Below, one piece after another: positions 6,711-14,612 of a stretch of DNA of 22,939 nt (its first letter is position 1; the number at the start of each line of letters is the position of its first letter). Source of the stretch: DATJGF01 sp035495315 (GTDB taxonomy: Bacteria > Verrucomicrobiota > Verrucomicrobiia > Limisphaerales > UBA8199); NCBI GenBank assembly GCA_035495315.1, contig DATJGF010000083.1:1-22939 (forward strand). Reading direction: 5' to 3'. Both the position numbers and the translations under genes were made by a program. The notes beneath the pieces are model-generated. The model made no database searches, was not told the origin of the DNA, and was given only the letters and a program-made list of their open reading frames with translations.

Positions 6711-9086
6711 TTAGGGCCCGCAAAGGACTCGATAGAAGCGCTGTGGTGCGTCTATGGAAGCGGCGTCGAAGAAGGTGAAAGCTGAGGGTCCGGCAGTGAA
6801 GGTTTTGCCGGGATTCCAGCCGGTCAGCGGGCCCAAGGCAGCTGTCGATTCGATCTGACATTTGGTTCCGCGAGGCGCGGTGACGACAAGTTCAGAAAAC
6901 GCGTTGCGCGCCAGGGAGAGTGTTACCGGGCCAATCGGAACCGAACTCACAGTTAGTGCTGCCGGTGGACTGATCGCGGCGCCGACGGCGTTGGTGACCG
7001 CCAGGGAGTACTCCCCAGCGTCCTGAGGCGTGACGGCTTGGAGAGTTAGCACGACGTTCGTCGCGTTGGGTATAGGCTTTCCGTTCTTAAGCCACTGAAA
7101 CTGAAGTGGGGGCGTGCCTTGCGCGAGGGCGATCAGACTGGTGGATTCGTCGATTATGACGTCGGGTTCGCTAAAGCTGAGAACGGCTGTAGGCGGCGTG
7201 TTTGTGAGGGGGACGGATTGCAGGATCAAGCCTGAGGTCCCCACGCCGATGATCGTGTTTTCGTGCGCGGTGAAAGCAGTGAAGGTTGCTGAACCCATCC
7301 AGAGGCCCGAAAGCGAGACTGGCTCCTGAGTCCAGTTCACGCCCTCGGCTGACCGGTACAGACCGTAATTGTCCGTCGCGAAGAACTGGCTATTGCCGTA
7401 GCCCAGGCCGGTCGACCAAGCGGCTTGCGGCAGGGATTCTCTGAGGTAGTGGACGCTCCAGTCCATGCCGTTCGTCGAGGTGAGCGTCTGGTCTCCAGCG
7501 ACAATCAAGAAGAGACCGTTACCGCTCGCGACGCGGTTGAAGTACCCGCCAGCCGGGGCGGGGCAGATCGTCCAATCGGAGCCGTTAGTGGAACAGACGA
7601 TACGGCTTTCAAAGGATGTAGCCACGAAACGCCCATTAGCATAGGCGATGCTTTGCAAGCCAATGGTTTCCGGGAGCGATTGCCTGGCCCAGTTAAACCC
7701 ATCCGACGACGTTAGAACGGTTCCCTGGTCGCCTACGGCAACAAAAAACCCATTGCCCCAACAGACGTCGTTAGGCCACCAGCCCTCCAACACCAAGCAT
7801 AGATCCCAACCGAGTCCATCGTTAGAAGACAACACCACGCCGTAGTTCGTGACGGTATCCCATGTCCTGCCCACGGCAATAAACGTCCCGTTGCCAAAAG
7901 TCACGCCCACGAGAGGAATTTCAATCGGTGAAAGGGCTCGGGTCCACTGCAGCCCGTCGGTCGACCGTAGAATAGTAGCGCGGGGACGGCTATCCAGGCC
8001 CTCCCAACTCATGTCGCCCACCGCTACCGCGACGCCATTGCCGCTGGCGATGGCACGTAGTCCAGCGTGTGTACTGGAGTAATTGCTTTCCCAATGAACG
8101 CCGTCGTTCGAGTGCAGGGTGGTGCCAAGAGCGCCGACCGCGACATAGCTTCCGTTCGCGTATGTCACAGCGTTCAATAAGGGGTTGTCATTGTAATTCG
8201 AGTGGCGGTCGGTCCAGTGGATCCCATCGGGTGAGTTCAGGACGGTTTGCGAATTCCTACCAAAAATGGAAAATCCTCCGACGGCAACAAACAAATTGTC
8301 TCCGTGCACGATCCCGTAGAGATAGCCATAACCATTTGGTTCTTGAGGTGTCCAGTGAACGCCATCCGGTGAAGTGGCAATCGCGCTGGAGAAATCGTAT
8401 CTTGCCCGACTCAGCCCGCCCACCGCGACGAATTGTCCCTGGCCGAAGGCCACCGCGGAGTAACTTCCGCCAAATTCCCACATCTGCGCTTCCCAATTGG
8501 TGCCGTCGGACGACGTTAAGCAGCCAGGGAACGTGCCGACGGCGACGAAGGTATTGTTGCCGTAAGTGACGGCCCTCAAACTGTTCCAGTTCGTGCTGGT
8601 GTTTACGGTCCAATGTTGCGCGTCTGGCGAAGTGGCGATCGTCTCCAGATCCCCCACGGCGACGAACTGGCCCGCGCCAAAAACGATCGCGTTTAGCCGG
8701 TTGGTCGTCGGTGATTCGTTCGCGGTCCAGTCGCGGCCGTTGGAGGAAAGCAGAATTGAGCTGCCCACGGCGACAAACCGTCCTTGGGCAAAGACGACAC
8801 CTGCCAGATAGGCGTTGGTGGGCAGGTCGCGGGCAACCCACCCCGCGCCATCGGTCGAGGTGAGGAGAGTGCCGGCGTAGCTAACGGTGACAAATGTGCC
8901 GTTGCCGTAAGCCACACTCGCAAACGTGTTAGCCTCAGGCTGGGGGTTGCGCCAATGCCAGCGCCCCGGCGTCTCAGCCGACGCCGAAAAGAGGCTCATG
9001 ACAACGAAACCGGCCAGCCACTTTACGGCAAAATCGATCGCAAGCCGTGGAGTTGGTCTTGTTACGTCGAATGCTCCCTGAGCCAT
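6711..9086 (-). CDS. Secreted BNR/sialidase-like beta-propeller protein with Ig-like domain
   Basis: The 791-residue protein has a signal peptide with its hydrophobic core at about residues 23-38 and an SASAETPG cleavage region. Then follow at least ten repeats of about 45 residues of the form YGNG.FVAVG..GT.LTS.DG..W. This is the pattern of BNR-like blades that fold into one or two beta-propellers. At about residues 640-725 is an immunoglobulin-like domain (FQWLKNGKPI, then DAGEYSLAVTN). The C-terminus has the verrucomicrobial module ending in RFYRVLCGP, similar in plan to the end of the glycine-rich protein at 1-2571. No sialidase active-site arginines could be assigned, so binding rather than hydrolysis is more likely. 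The start ATG at 9086 has only a weak GAAG upstream. Three CGAATAG heptamers lie 116-144 nt upstream. Confidence 0.8.
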   Translation of the reverse strand: MAQGAFDVTRPTPRLAIDFAVKWLAGFVVMSLFSASAETPGRWHWRNPQPEANTFASVAYGNGTFVTVSYAGTLLTSTDGAGWVARDLPTNAYLAGVVFAQGRFVAVGSSILLSSNGRDWTANESPTTNRLNAIVFGAGQFVAVGDLETIATSPDAQHWTVNTSTNWNSLRAVTYGNNTFVAVGTFPGCLTSSDGTNWEAQMWEFGGSYSAVAFGQGQFVAVGGLSRARYDFSSAIATSPDGVHWTPQEPNGYGYLYGIVHGDNLFVAVGGFSIFGRNSQTVLNSPDGIHWTDRHSNYNDNPLLNAVTYANGSYVAVGALGTTLHSNDGVHWESNYSSTHAGLRAIASGNGVAVAVGDMSWEGLDSRPRATILRSTDGLQWTRALSPIEIPLVGVTFGNGTFIAVGRTWDTVTNYGVVLSSNDGLGWDLCLVLEGWWPNDVCWGNGFFVAVGDQGTVLTSSDGFNWARQSLPETIGLQSIAYANGRFVATSFESRIVCSTNGSDWTICPAPAGGYFNRVASGNGLFLIVAGDQTLTSTNGMDWSVHYLRESLPQAAWSTGLGYGNSQFFATDNYGLYRSAEGVNWTQEPVSLSGLWMGSATFTAFTAHENTIIGVGTSGLILQSVPLTNTPPTAVLSFSEPDVIIDESTSLIALAQGTPPLQFQWLKNGKPIPNATNVVLTLQAVTPQDAGEYSLAVTNAVGAAISPPAALTVSSVPIGPVTLSLARNAFSELVVTAPRGTKCQIESTAALGPLTGWNPGKTFTAGPSAFTFFDAASIDAPQRFYRVLCGP

Positions 9087-9201
9087 GATTTAGCTTCAGC
9101 AATGCTTGTACCAGCCGTATTTTCCGAGGAATTGACGACTCCAGGTGCATACGGTGCACGCAAATTGACCCTAAGCCCGATCCTACTATCAGAGGTTTTC
9201 T

Positions 9202-9230
9202 CGAATAGAGTTCGAATAGAATTCGAATAG
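9202..9230. promoter_or_regulatory. Second array of three CGAATAG heptamers, 11-bp period
   Basis: CGAATAG lies at 9202-9208, 9213-9219 and 9224-9230, with the same 11-bp period as at 3784-3812. Spacer bases are mostly AGTT/AATT. Relative to the gene at 6711-9086 the array is in the reverse orientation (reads CTATTCG). Arrangement and location upstream of a secreted-protein gene suggest a regulator-binding array. Confidence 0.5.
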
Positions 9231-9436
9231 AACAGGCAAGGGGAACCCTGCATTGACGAGACAGAGGGCTGCGGTCATGTGGTGTGGCAGCGAAGCGATA
9301 CGCGGCCAAACAATTCACAGGAGTTTTCCCATCACAAGATCGGCTTTCAGTAAAATTATCGATTTCTGAAGCACTGAAGATGGGAATGAAAGAAATGCTG
9401 CGGAAGGCAGCTTCTGGCCTGCTGTTCTAACGGCTG

Positions 9437-9457
9437 AAAAGCCGACATTAGTCGGGC
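9437..9457 (-). terminator. Rho-independent terminator after tRNA-Leu
   Basis: On the minus strand GCCCGAC, loop TAAT and GTCGGC form a six-pair stem with one bulged C, followed by TTTT. It lies 43-64 nt beyond the 3' end of the tRNA, as expected for the end of its transcript. Confidence 0.6.
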
Positions 9458-9500
9458 TCCTCACTGATCGAAGCAACAAATCCACACCGGGAATTCAAGA

Positions 9501-9585
9501 TGGTGCCCGCGACAGGACTTGAACCTGTACAGTGTTACCTACTAGAACCTGAATCTAGCGCGTCTGCCAATTCCGCCACGCGGGC
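9501..9585 (-). tRNA. tRNA-Leu (anticodon CAG)
   Basis: The minus-strand sequence folds as a class II tRNA. The acceptor arm is GCCCGCG with CGCGGGC. The D region contains GCGGAATTGGCAGACGC. The anticodon stem CTAGA/TCTAG carries loop TTCAGGT (anticodon CAG, complement at 9549-9551). A long variable region and a T arm ACAGG-TTCAAGT-CCTGT follow. The 3' end A-CCA is encoded. It reads CUG codons. Nothing suggests an integrated element or a duplicated attachment site at its 3' end. Confidence 0.95.
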
Positions 9586-9780
9586 TTGATAGTCAATGGT
9601 TTAGAACGAAAAAAACGGCTAATCAGAGTTTTGTACACTGGCTTTGCATACTGCAGCCATTTTTTCGCTGAAACCGGCCTTCAATTTGCCCGGAAAAAGG
9701 CCCCTGGCAAGCTGAATTCTAGAGCGAAATCCAGGGCGTTATACTTGACAATTTCGCCTTATTAAAATCTATGAGTCATG

Positions 9781-10506
9781 CTACTGACGTAGTGTTCTAA
9801 GATAATCTATGATTTGCCAGCACTGTTCGTCGGTTAGTGCTGCTCTCCAAGAAGGCATTGGACTTCGACCTTCTTTGATTTTCCAAAAAAACGAACCGTC
9901 ACTCTGACTTTGAATTTCTGGGCTGCCTAGATTTGCCGGTAATAAAGGCTTATTGTCTCTTTGAAGAGACGGAGCCGCAACACCATCTCCCTTGCCCTTT
10001 TCGCCGTGACACGGCACACAACCGAAAGTAAAGAATGATTTACCTTTTGCTATAACATCTTCGTTGGGTGGGATGGGGTTATGTATATTGGATGCTTCTA
10101 AAGGAGCCACCCATCCAGTATTAGTGCTACCAACACTGACAGGAGTAACATCCACGCCATAAGGCGCACCCAATTCTACCCATTTTTTAATAGTTTCACG
10201 TTCTGCTAACGTGACGGCTAATCCTTCAGCCCCATAACCAGCAGGCATTGGCTGCTTGTAATAGTGCCGAAGTGCATCCTCACTCCAACTATCCCAAATC
10301 CTCCTCTTGACCTCCACCTTCTTCCTAAACATTGTTTTGTAATCTGTCCAGTTCGGAAGCCTGCTTGCCGGGTTATGACAAGTAAAACATCTTGTCATAA
10401 CAATAGGAAAAACGTCACGAACGTATGTCACTGAGTTGGTGTCGGCTGAAACAGCATTGTAGCAGAATGTCAACATCAGTATGGCTTGTGTGAGTATTTT
10501 ATTCAT
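9781..10506 (-). CDS. Exported diheme cytochrome c
   Basis: The 241-residue protein has a signal peptide (core ILMLTFCYNAVSA) and two heme c motifs, CFTCH at 40-44 and CVPCH at 163-167. Likely axial methionines are in PMPAG (Met87) and SPMPSW (Met217). The first half (YVRDVFPIVMTRCFTCHNP) resembles the cytochrome domains fused or linked to planctomycete/verrucomicrobial PSCyt proteins. The second half is an ordinary mono-heme cytochrome c fold (ending QIIDYLRTLRQ). It should carry electrons in the periplasm; partners are not in the window. Base use is visibly richer in A/T than all neighbours, suggesting separate origin. No Shine-Dalgarno site is seen. Its start lies inside the frameshifted antitoxin relic. 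Confidence 0.85.
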   Translation of the reverse strand: MNKILTQAILMLTFCYNAVSADTNSVTYVRDVFPIVMTRCFTCHNPASRLPNWTDYKTMFRKKVEVKRRIWDSWSEDALRHYYKQPMPAGYGAEGLAVTLAERETIKKWVELGAPYGVDVTPVSVGSTNTGWVAPLEASNIHNPIPPNEDVIAKGKSFFTFGCVPCHGEKGKGDGVAAPSLQRDNKPLLPANLGSPEIQSQSDGSFFWKIKEGRSPMPSWRAALTDEQCWQIIDYLRTLRQ

Positions 10507-10682
10507 AAGCTAACGTCATTCTGAATGCGTCGCGCAGCTCTGCAGCCGGGTCCTGGGCAAAGGCCTTCCAGGCTGCGTTGCGAACGGCTTCCGGCAAACC
10601 TGCCCGCGGCCACCTCGGCCTCGAGCAGTTGAGCGATTTGCGGCGTGAGGGTGATGTGAATTGTTTTCAGTTTGCCGCTCAT
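10499..10682 (-). pseudogene. Frameshifted ParD-like antitoxin relic
   Basis: From the ATG at 10682 the frame reads MSGKLKTIHITLTPQIAQLL and continues to GRFA, the N-terminal pattern of ParD-type ribbon-helix-helix antitoxins. The expected next part, SEAVRNA, appears only in another frame, as EAVRNAAWKAFAQDPAAELR up to a TAA at 10499. Comparing with the usual GRFAS.SEAVR pattern, a deletion of about 8 nt after GRFA explains the shift. The unshifted frame instead ends with TGA at 10503, overlapping the cytochrome ATG as ATGA. No ParE toxin gene follows; the cytochrome gene occupies its place. The family match is from memory of the motif, not a search. Confidence 0.65.
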
Positions 10683-10729
10683 GGCGCCAATCTGCCATAA
10701 AATGCTTCGCAGGTGAAGCGCTCGGCTTT

Positions 10730-10747
10730 GTATACTAATTTCTATAC
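10730..10747. promoter_or_regulatory. AT-rich inverted repeat GTATA..TATAC upstream of antitoxin relic
   Basis: Arms GTATA (10730-10734) and TATAC (10743-10747) flank 8 AT-rich bases, 48 nt upstream of the relic start. The position fits the promoter and self-regulatory operator of a toxin-antitoxin operon, possibly now used by the cytochrome gene. The arms are short, so the call is tentative. Confidence 0.3.
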
Positions 10748-10976
10748 TCGGAGTCCGACAGAGAGGCCAAACGAGTTCCGGAGGGTCCACCTTTTCCAAA
10801 ATGGTCGGTCGCAGAGTCCCGTCAGTCCAAGTAGTTCCGCGTGAGTCCCCGATAGCCAAGAAAAACCTTGACTTCGATTGACGTCAACCCTCCACCTTTG
10901 CTTGAATACCTCGCACGCAGCTGTCTCGAAAATAGCCGGACAATCGCTTTCAATCCGCCAGGATCGGCACGACGCT

Positions 10977-11609
10977 ATGACGGAAGAGCCAGCCAATTAT
11001 GACGCCCAAGTGGGAATCGAACAGCGCTTCAACACCACGCACTGGAGCGTCGTGCTTGCCGCTGGCAACCAGAATACCGCGCAAGGCCAGGAGGCGCTTG
11101 CCCGGCTATGCCAGACGTAATGGCTTCCCGTCTATGCCTTAGTGCGCAAGCGCGGTTATGTCCCGGAACAAGCGAAGGATTTGACGCAGGGCTTTTTCGA
11201 ATCGTTCCTGGAAAGGAATTCCGTGGCTCGCGCGGTCCGGGATCGAGGCCGGTTTCGGTCGTTCCTGATGACGTCGGTGGAGAATTTTCTTCGCAACGCC
11301 CATGAACGGAGCCAGGCTCGAAAACGGGGCGGGGGACAGTCATTCGTCTCGCTCGATGACCTGGATTTTGAAAAGGCGTACGAGTCTCAGGAGATCGCCA
11401 GCGGCAGTGATCCTGCGCGCGATTTCGAGGTGCGTTGGGCACTCACGATTCTGGACCGCGTGATGCAGCGTTTGCGTGAAGAGTTCCTCAAGGATGGGAG
11501 GGCCGAATTGTTCGATGGCCTTGAAGCGCACCTCCTGGGCGACGTCGATTCGGCGCCTTACTTGGCCGGCGGCCCGGCCCTGAAAACCTCAATGATCTCC
11601 ATAGCGTAG
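10977..11609 (+). pseudogene. Broken ECF-type RNA polymerase sigma factor
   Basis: From the ATG at 10977 the frame reads FNTTHWSVVLAAG and ALARLCQT, then a TAA at 11118-11120, and continues in the same frame with WLPVYALVRKRGYVPEQAKD, LTQGFFESFLERN and RGRFRSFLMTSVENFL. In this sigma family (from memory) the position between QT and W is normally tyrosine, so TAC or TAT to TAA is a one-base nonsense change. Regions 2 and the linker (RWALTILDRVMQRLREE, then GDVDSAPY) are recognisable. After Tyr at 11559-11561 the sequence leaves the family and stops at 11609, so the region 4 helix-turn-helix that binds the -35 element is missing. Two independent lesions make function unlikely. In related bacteria such genes often precede protein-kinase genes; none follows here. 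Confidence 0.75.
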
Positions 11610-11807
11610 ACTGGTCCCCGCCCGGCGATACTCGCCAGCCCGCAGCGACAAGAGTGTTCGTATCAACGATAATGGTGGCTGATTACCGCCCTTGCCGGAA
11701 TCCCGGAGATCCCGGAACACGACCTGGTGCACCCCATCGTGGGCGCAATCCTGGTTTTAACACCTCGGTGCAGTCCGAAAACCCCGAACAACGCAGGCTC
11801 GCTGCAA

Positions 11808-13088
11808 TCAGGGATCGACCGTGATCGCGATTATGAAAGGTGCGGAGAGGTTCATGTGGGAAACGAGACTAATGCTGATGACCTCGACGTCGGGCAGAGG
11901 ATTTTCCCAACTCATCTGGTAGACGCGGATCGATTTCCCGTACGCCTTGACCGCCTCGTTGAATCCCTCCCATGCGACGTGGGCATTTTTCGGCACGAAC
12001 GGCTTCTTAGGATCGAACCACCAATCGGCAATGTTTTGCCCGTAAACGATGGGGATTTCATTTGTCTGGCCGGCGGCATAATGAAGGACATAACTGCCAA
12101 GGCAAGTTTGGCTTTCGGGAGGAAAAGTCGCGGCGTCCAAAACGTTGCGCTGCTCGAAGGGAGGAAAAGTCGCGGCGTGCAAAACGTTGAGCCGCTTGAA
12201 GCGCTGATGGACGGGAATGCTATCGATTTCATTAGTGAAGACGATGGCGGCTTCGTCTCCTCCCAATTGAATGATCCCCCGAACGTCAAAAGGCACGCCG
12301 CCGAACTCCTGGAGGCCTGAGGGGATGTTGCCCAGATGGTTGCCGGGAAATCCCTGCCAATCATCTGAAAGCTGGGCGTTGTAATACGGCGTCAGGTCGA
12401 GCAGTCTGCGGGAAGCGCGGGGATCTTGCGGTGGAAAATCTCGTGGTGCCAAGTTCCGCGGCTTAGTCCGATCGACGAAAAGCCGCACCGGGAGCAATAG
12501 AACCTCCAACTCCTTGCCCTTCGCGAACATTTTTTCCCAAAATAATCCACCCGGATAAACGCGGCCGTTGTAGCCCAGGTTAACCTCGTGTTTATGGCAG
12601 CGCACGATAGGCACCAGCCCGCCCGGTTGCCCGATTCGTTCCAGTTGAGCCATCTGCGCGTGTTTAAAATCACGCCATGTCTTCTTAGGTAAGCCTCGCC
12701 ATTGGTTATCCGGTAATTCAGTCGTATTGAACTCGTAGGTATAAGAAGTATGCGGGTCAAAGGCTGGATCCAGGATGGGTTTCCAGGATCTCAGGGTCCA
12801 GGTTCTTCGCTCGATGGGGCAGACCAGAGTTTTCGGATCGTCAATGAATTCAGGGACCAGGTCCCACAGTTTGGCGGGGAGGGAACCATGGCGTTTGCTG
12901 CGATACTGCTGAATTGCGTCGAAAATCAGTTTGAGGTTAGTCTCACAGGCTTGCCTCTCATCAGTTACGTTTTCTACGGCCGCGGCGGAGACGGATTGCG
13001 CGCCGGAACCGGGTTTGGCGAGGGTTTTAAGCAGCATTAGCAACGCGAGGCCGAGCAGGACTTTGTGAGGGTCAAAATGGAGCCTCAT
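11808..13088 (-). CDS. Membrane-anchored protein with pseudopilin-like N-part and conserved C-terminal domain
   Basis: The 426-residue protein has an N-terminal hydrophobic anchor (VLLGLALLMLLKTLA, residues 9-23). A segment CETNLKLIFDAIQQYRSKRHG with PAKLWDLVPEFI and TLVCP follows; it resembles the part after the helix in type II secretion pseudopilin-like verrucomicrobial proteins. The C-terminal half has LDLTPYYNAQL, FDVRGIIQLGG, GSYVLHYAAG, EIPIVYG, WENPLPDVEV and a final PFIIAITVDP. I recall this domain from many planctomycete and verrucomicrobial signalling and FecR-like proteins; its function is not established. A 14-residue tandem duplication sits inside it. The gene overlaps the upstream GT2-like gene by 17 nt and is the last of the operon. 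No clear terminator is seen in the 198 bp after it. Confidence 0.7.
   Translation of the reverse strand: MRLHFDPHKVLLGLALLMLLKTLAKPGSGAQSVSAAAVENVTDERQACETNLKLIFDAIQQYRSKRHGSLPAKLWDLVPEFIDDPKTLVCPIERRTWTLRSWKPILDPAFDPHTSYTYEFNTTELPDNQWRGLPKKTWRDFKHAQMAQLERIGQPGGLVPIVRCHKHEVNLGYNGRVYPGGLFWEKMFAKGKELEVLLLPVRLFVDRTKPRNLAPRDFPPQDPRASRRLLDLTPYYNAQLSDDWQGFPGNHLGNIPSGLQEFGGVPFDVRGIIQLGGDEAAIVFTNEIDSIPVHQRFKRLNVLHAATFPPFEQRNVLDAATFPPESQTCLGSYVLHYAAGQTNEIPIVYGQNIADWWFDPKKPFVPKNAHVAWEGFNEAVKAYGKSIRVYQMSWENPLPDVEVISISLVSHMNLSAPFIIAITVDP
12117..12200. repeat. 42-nt in-frame tandem duplication
   Basis: Units 12117-12158 and 12159-12200 both begin GGGAGGAAAAGTCGCGGCGT and differ at only a few positions. 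On the minus strand they encode LNVLHAATFPP and RNVLDAATFPP, a 14-residue unit repeated once. The few differences show the duplication is not brand new. Confidence 0.85.
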
Positions 13089-13857
13089 AATTGTCCGCCT
13101 TCAGTTCGGAGAAAGCTCCAGCAGCGCCTCGGCGTGGCTCGGTATCGATGGCCACGCCCGGCCCGTCGATATTCTGCAGACGCCATCCGTTCTGCCGAAT
13201 CGCTTCGCCCAGGAAGACATCATCGCCTAATTTTTCCAGGCGCCTATCCGGCCAGTCCAGCGCCCGAATCACGCGGGTTCGGATCATCCAGCAACCGCCC
13301 AGGACAAAGAACCAACGGCCATCACCGGTGCCATGGCCCGCATAATCAAATTCGCCCCGGCCCCCGAGTTTCCAGGAAGGTGGTGTCAGGCCGCGGTACC
13401 AATCCGCGGAGCGCACGAAGGCGACGGCGTCTGGCAAGCCAGGGGCGAAAGCCGATGGGTGGTCACAAACGGCCACCTTTCCCCACATGACAGTCTCGGA
13501 GGAGGCTTGCCCAACGCAACGACGCCAATGATCAAAGGCTGCAGGATCGACAATGTAAGAATCATCATCGAACCACCAGACCAGGTTGGTTCCCACTCGC
13601 TCGAACATCCGGCGCATCATCGGGCACTTATTCAGATTCTCTTCGTGAACGATGAGGTCATCAATGTCACCCCCCCTCTCCAGCGACTCCAGGAAGGAGA
13701 GGGTTGGGTTGCTAACCGCGTTGGCCCCCACAACCAAACGATACTCTGCGCGCGGACAGTGCCTTTGTATGGATTCGATAACGCGCGTTGCCATGCGGGG
13801 ATAATCCCCGTAAGTCAAGACACAAAATGTGACCTTGTCCACAACTGGCGAGGCCAT
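13072..13857 (-). CDS. GT2-like glycosyltransferase
   Basis: The 261-residue product begins with VDKVTFCVLTYGDYPRMATRV, the usual first strand and helix of GT-A glycosyltransferases, and has the metal-binding WFDDDSY at about 95-101 (the DXD-type motif). Further on come WYRGLTPPSWKLGG, WFFVLGGCWMIRTRVI and LGDDVFLGEAI, where the GDDVF acidic site fits the catalytic base region. It should transfer a sugar from a nucleotide donor in the cytoplasm. The ATG at 13857 was chosen because TAAGG lies just upstream and overlaps the stop of the preceding gene. The longer frame to 13926 would overlap that gene by 62 nt. Its 3' end overlaps the next gene by 17 nt. Donor and acceptor cannot be read. Confidence 0.8.
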   Translation of the reverse strand: MASPVVDKVTFCVLTYGDYPRMATRVIESIQRHCPRAEYRLVVGANAVSNPTLSFLESLERGGDIDDLIVHEENLNKCPMMRRMFERVGTNLVWWFDDDSYIVDPAAFDHWRRCVGQASSETVMWGKVAVCDHPSAFAPGLPDAVAFVRSADWYRGLTPPSWKLGGRGEFDYAGHGTGDGRWFFVLGGCWMIRTRVIRALDWPDRRLEKLGDDVFLGEAIRQNGWRLQNIDGPGVAIDTEPRRGAAGAFSELKADNYEAPF

Positions 13858-13864
13858 CCGCGCC

Positions 13865-14575
13865 TTACGGAATAGGAATGCCAGATGAACTCGTATGTGG
13901 GTTCCATTCCCCTTGAATCCTGGCACCTGTGATCACATTCACGCCGGACGGATCCGGTGGAATGCAAGCGTCGATGGAAGTCCACACGAAGTCTAGTCCG
14001 TAGCCAAAACCCTTCTTTGGGTCGATGTCCTGAGCCCCTGGCTTGGGGTTGGCGAGATTGTTAACAAAAGCCATATAGGCGTCCCACGCTAATCTGTAGG
14101 CAGGAACGTCATTGGCCTTCACGGCCTTATTGATATCCCCCATGAGCGCAGACGTTCTGCAGACGAGCCATTCGAAAGCCAACTTCAATCTCTGATATGC
14201 CTCTTGACCCTTAAGGTCCAGCCCTTTAACGAATGCTTGGTCAATCGCTTCTCGCTCTTTGAGGGGCAGCTTTTTATATTCGTCATCCTGTGGTGGCGGT
14301 TCGGGGTGGTGCTCGAAATTCGATCGAGGGTCCGGTATCTTGGTCAACTTCGGGTGCTTATCGTTTATGTGTTCAGTGCCCGGAGGCGACTCAGGTCCGG
14401 CGCCTGCCAGGAGGGAGCAGGCAGCGTCAATCTGCTTCAACGTCTTGTCAAACGTAGGGATCACCTCTGCCGTCGGCGGGAGCGTGGGCACCTGCTCATC
14501 GTTCGAGGCCACCGGTGGTTTCCACGCATAAGTCTTCCCGCTGTACTGTTGTTGATTCTGACTTGCTTGTTTCAT
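13865..14575 (-). CDS. Hypothetical protein in glycosyltransferase operon
   Basis: I do not recognise this 236-residue protein. It has no signal peptide or membrane segment. The first 100 residues are polar and rich in Pro, Gln, Asp and Lys (PVASNDEQVPTLPPTAEV, then HHPEPPPQDDEYKKL), probably disordered. Residues from about 105 to 175 look helical (LKEREAIDQAFVKGL, AYQRLKLAFEWLVCRTSALM). The C-terminus again is Gly/Pro-rich and ends SSGIPIP. It lies between the GT9 and GT2 genes, 37 nt after the former and 7 nt before the latter, so it is almost certainly co-expressed with them. It may be an accessory or substrate protein for the glycosyltransferases; that is a guess from position only. No Shine-Dalgarno site precedes the ATG. 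Confidence 0.65.
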   Translation of the reverse strand: MKQASQNQQQYSGKTYAWKPPVASNDEQVPTLPPTAEVIPTFDKTLKQIDAACSLLAGAGPESPPGTEHINDKHPKLTKIPDPRSNFEHHPEPPPQDDEYKKLPLKEREAIDQAFVKGLDLKGQEAYQRLKLAFEWLVCRTSALMGDINKAVKANDVPAYRLAWDAYMAFVNNLANPKPGAQDIDPKKGFGYGLDFVWTSIDACIPPDPSGVNVITGARIQGEWNPHTSSSGIPIP

Positions 14576-14612
14576 AGTTTTATTGATTGAGGTTTTGGTT
14601 TTAGTTTTGTTG

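Larger units (their letters stand above)
9087..9500. other. Intergenic region between propeller gene and tRNA-Leu
   Basis: No supported gene is seen in this 414-bp stretch. It holds the second CGAATAG array (9202-9230), a small hairpin GCTGC-GGAAG-GCAGC at 9397-9411 and the tRNA terminator (9437-9457). Open frames on both strands lack coding character. Confidence 0.5.

Noticed and set aside
9501..9585. tRNA-Leu as an integration site of a genomic island
   Set aside because: No integrase gene is in the window and I see no copy of the tRNA 3' end elsewhere. The AT-rich cytochrome gene lies on the 5' side, not the usual 3' side.
10878..10887. TTGACGTCAA palindrome upstream of the sigma relic as an operator
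   Set aside because: It is only 10 bp, stands alone, and the adjacent gene is broken; not enough to call a site.
11600..11690. Minus-strand IIVDTNTLVAA resembling the start of a PIN-domain (VapC) toxin
   Set aside because: Only about ten residues match. There is no start codon, an in-frame TAA lies directly before it, and the following residues do not continue as a PIN domain.
11727..12320. 197-codon plus-strand frame
   Set aside because: It lies opposite the conserved C-terminal domain encoded on the minus strand, and its own product contains the mirrored 14-residue duplication without any recognisable domain.
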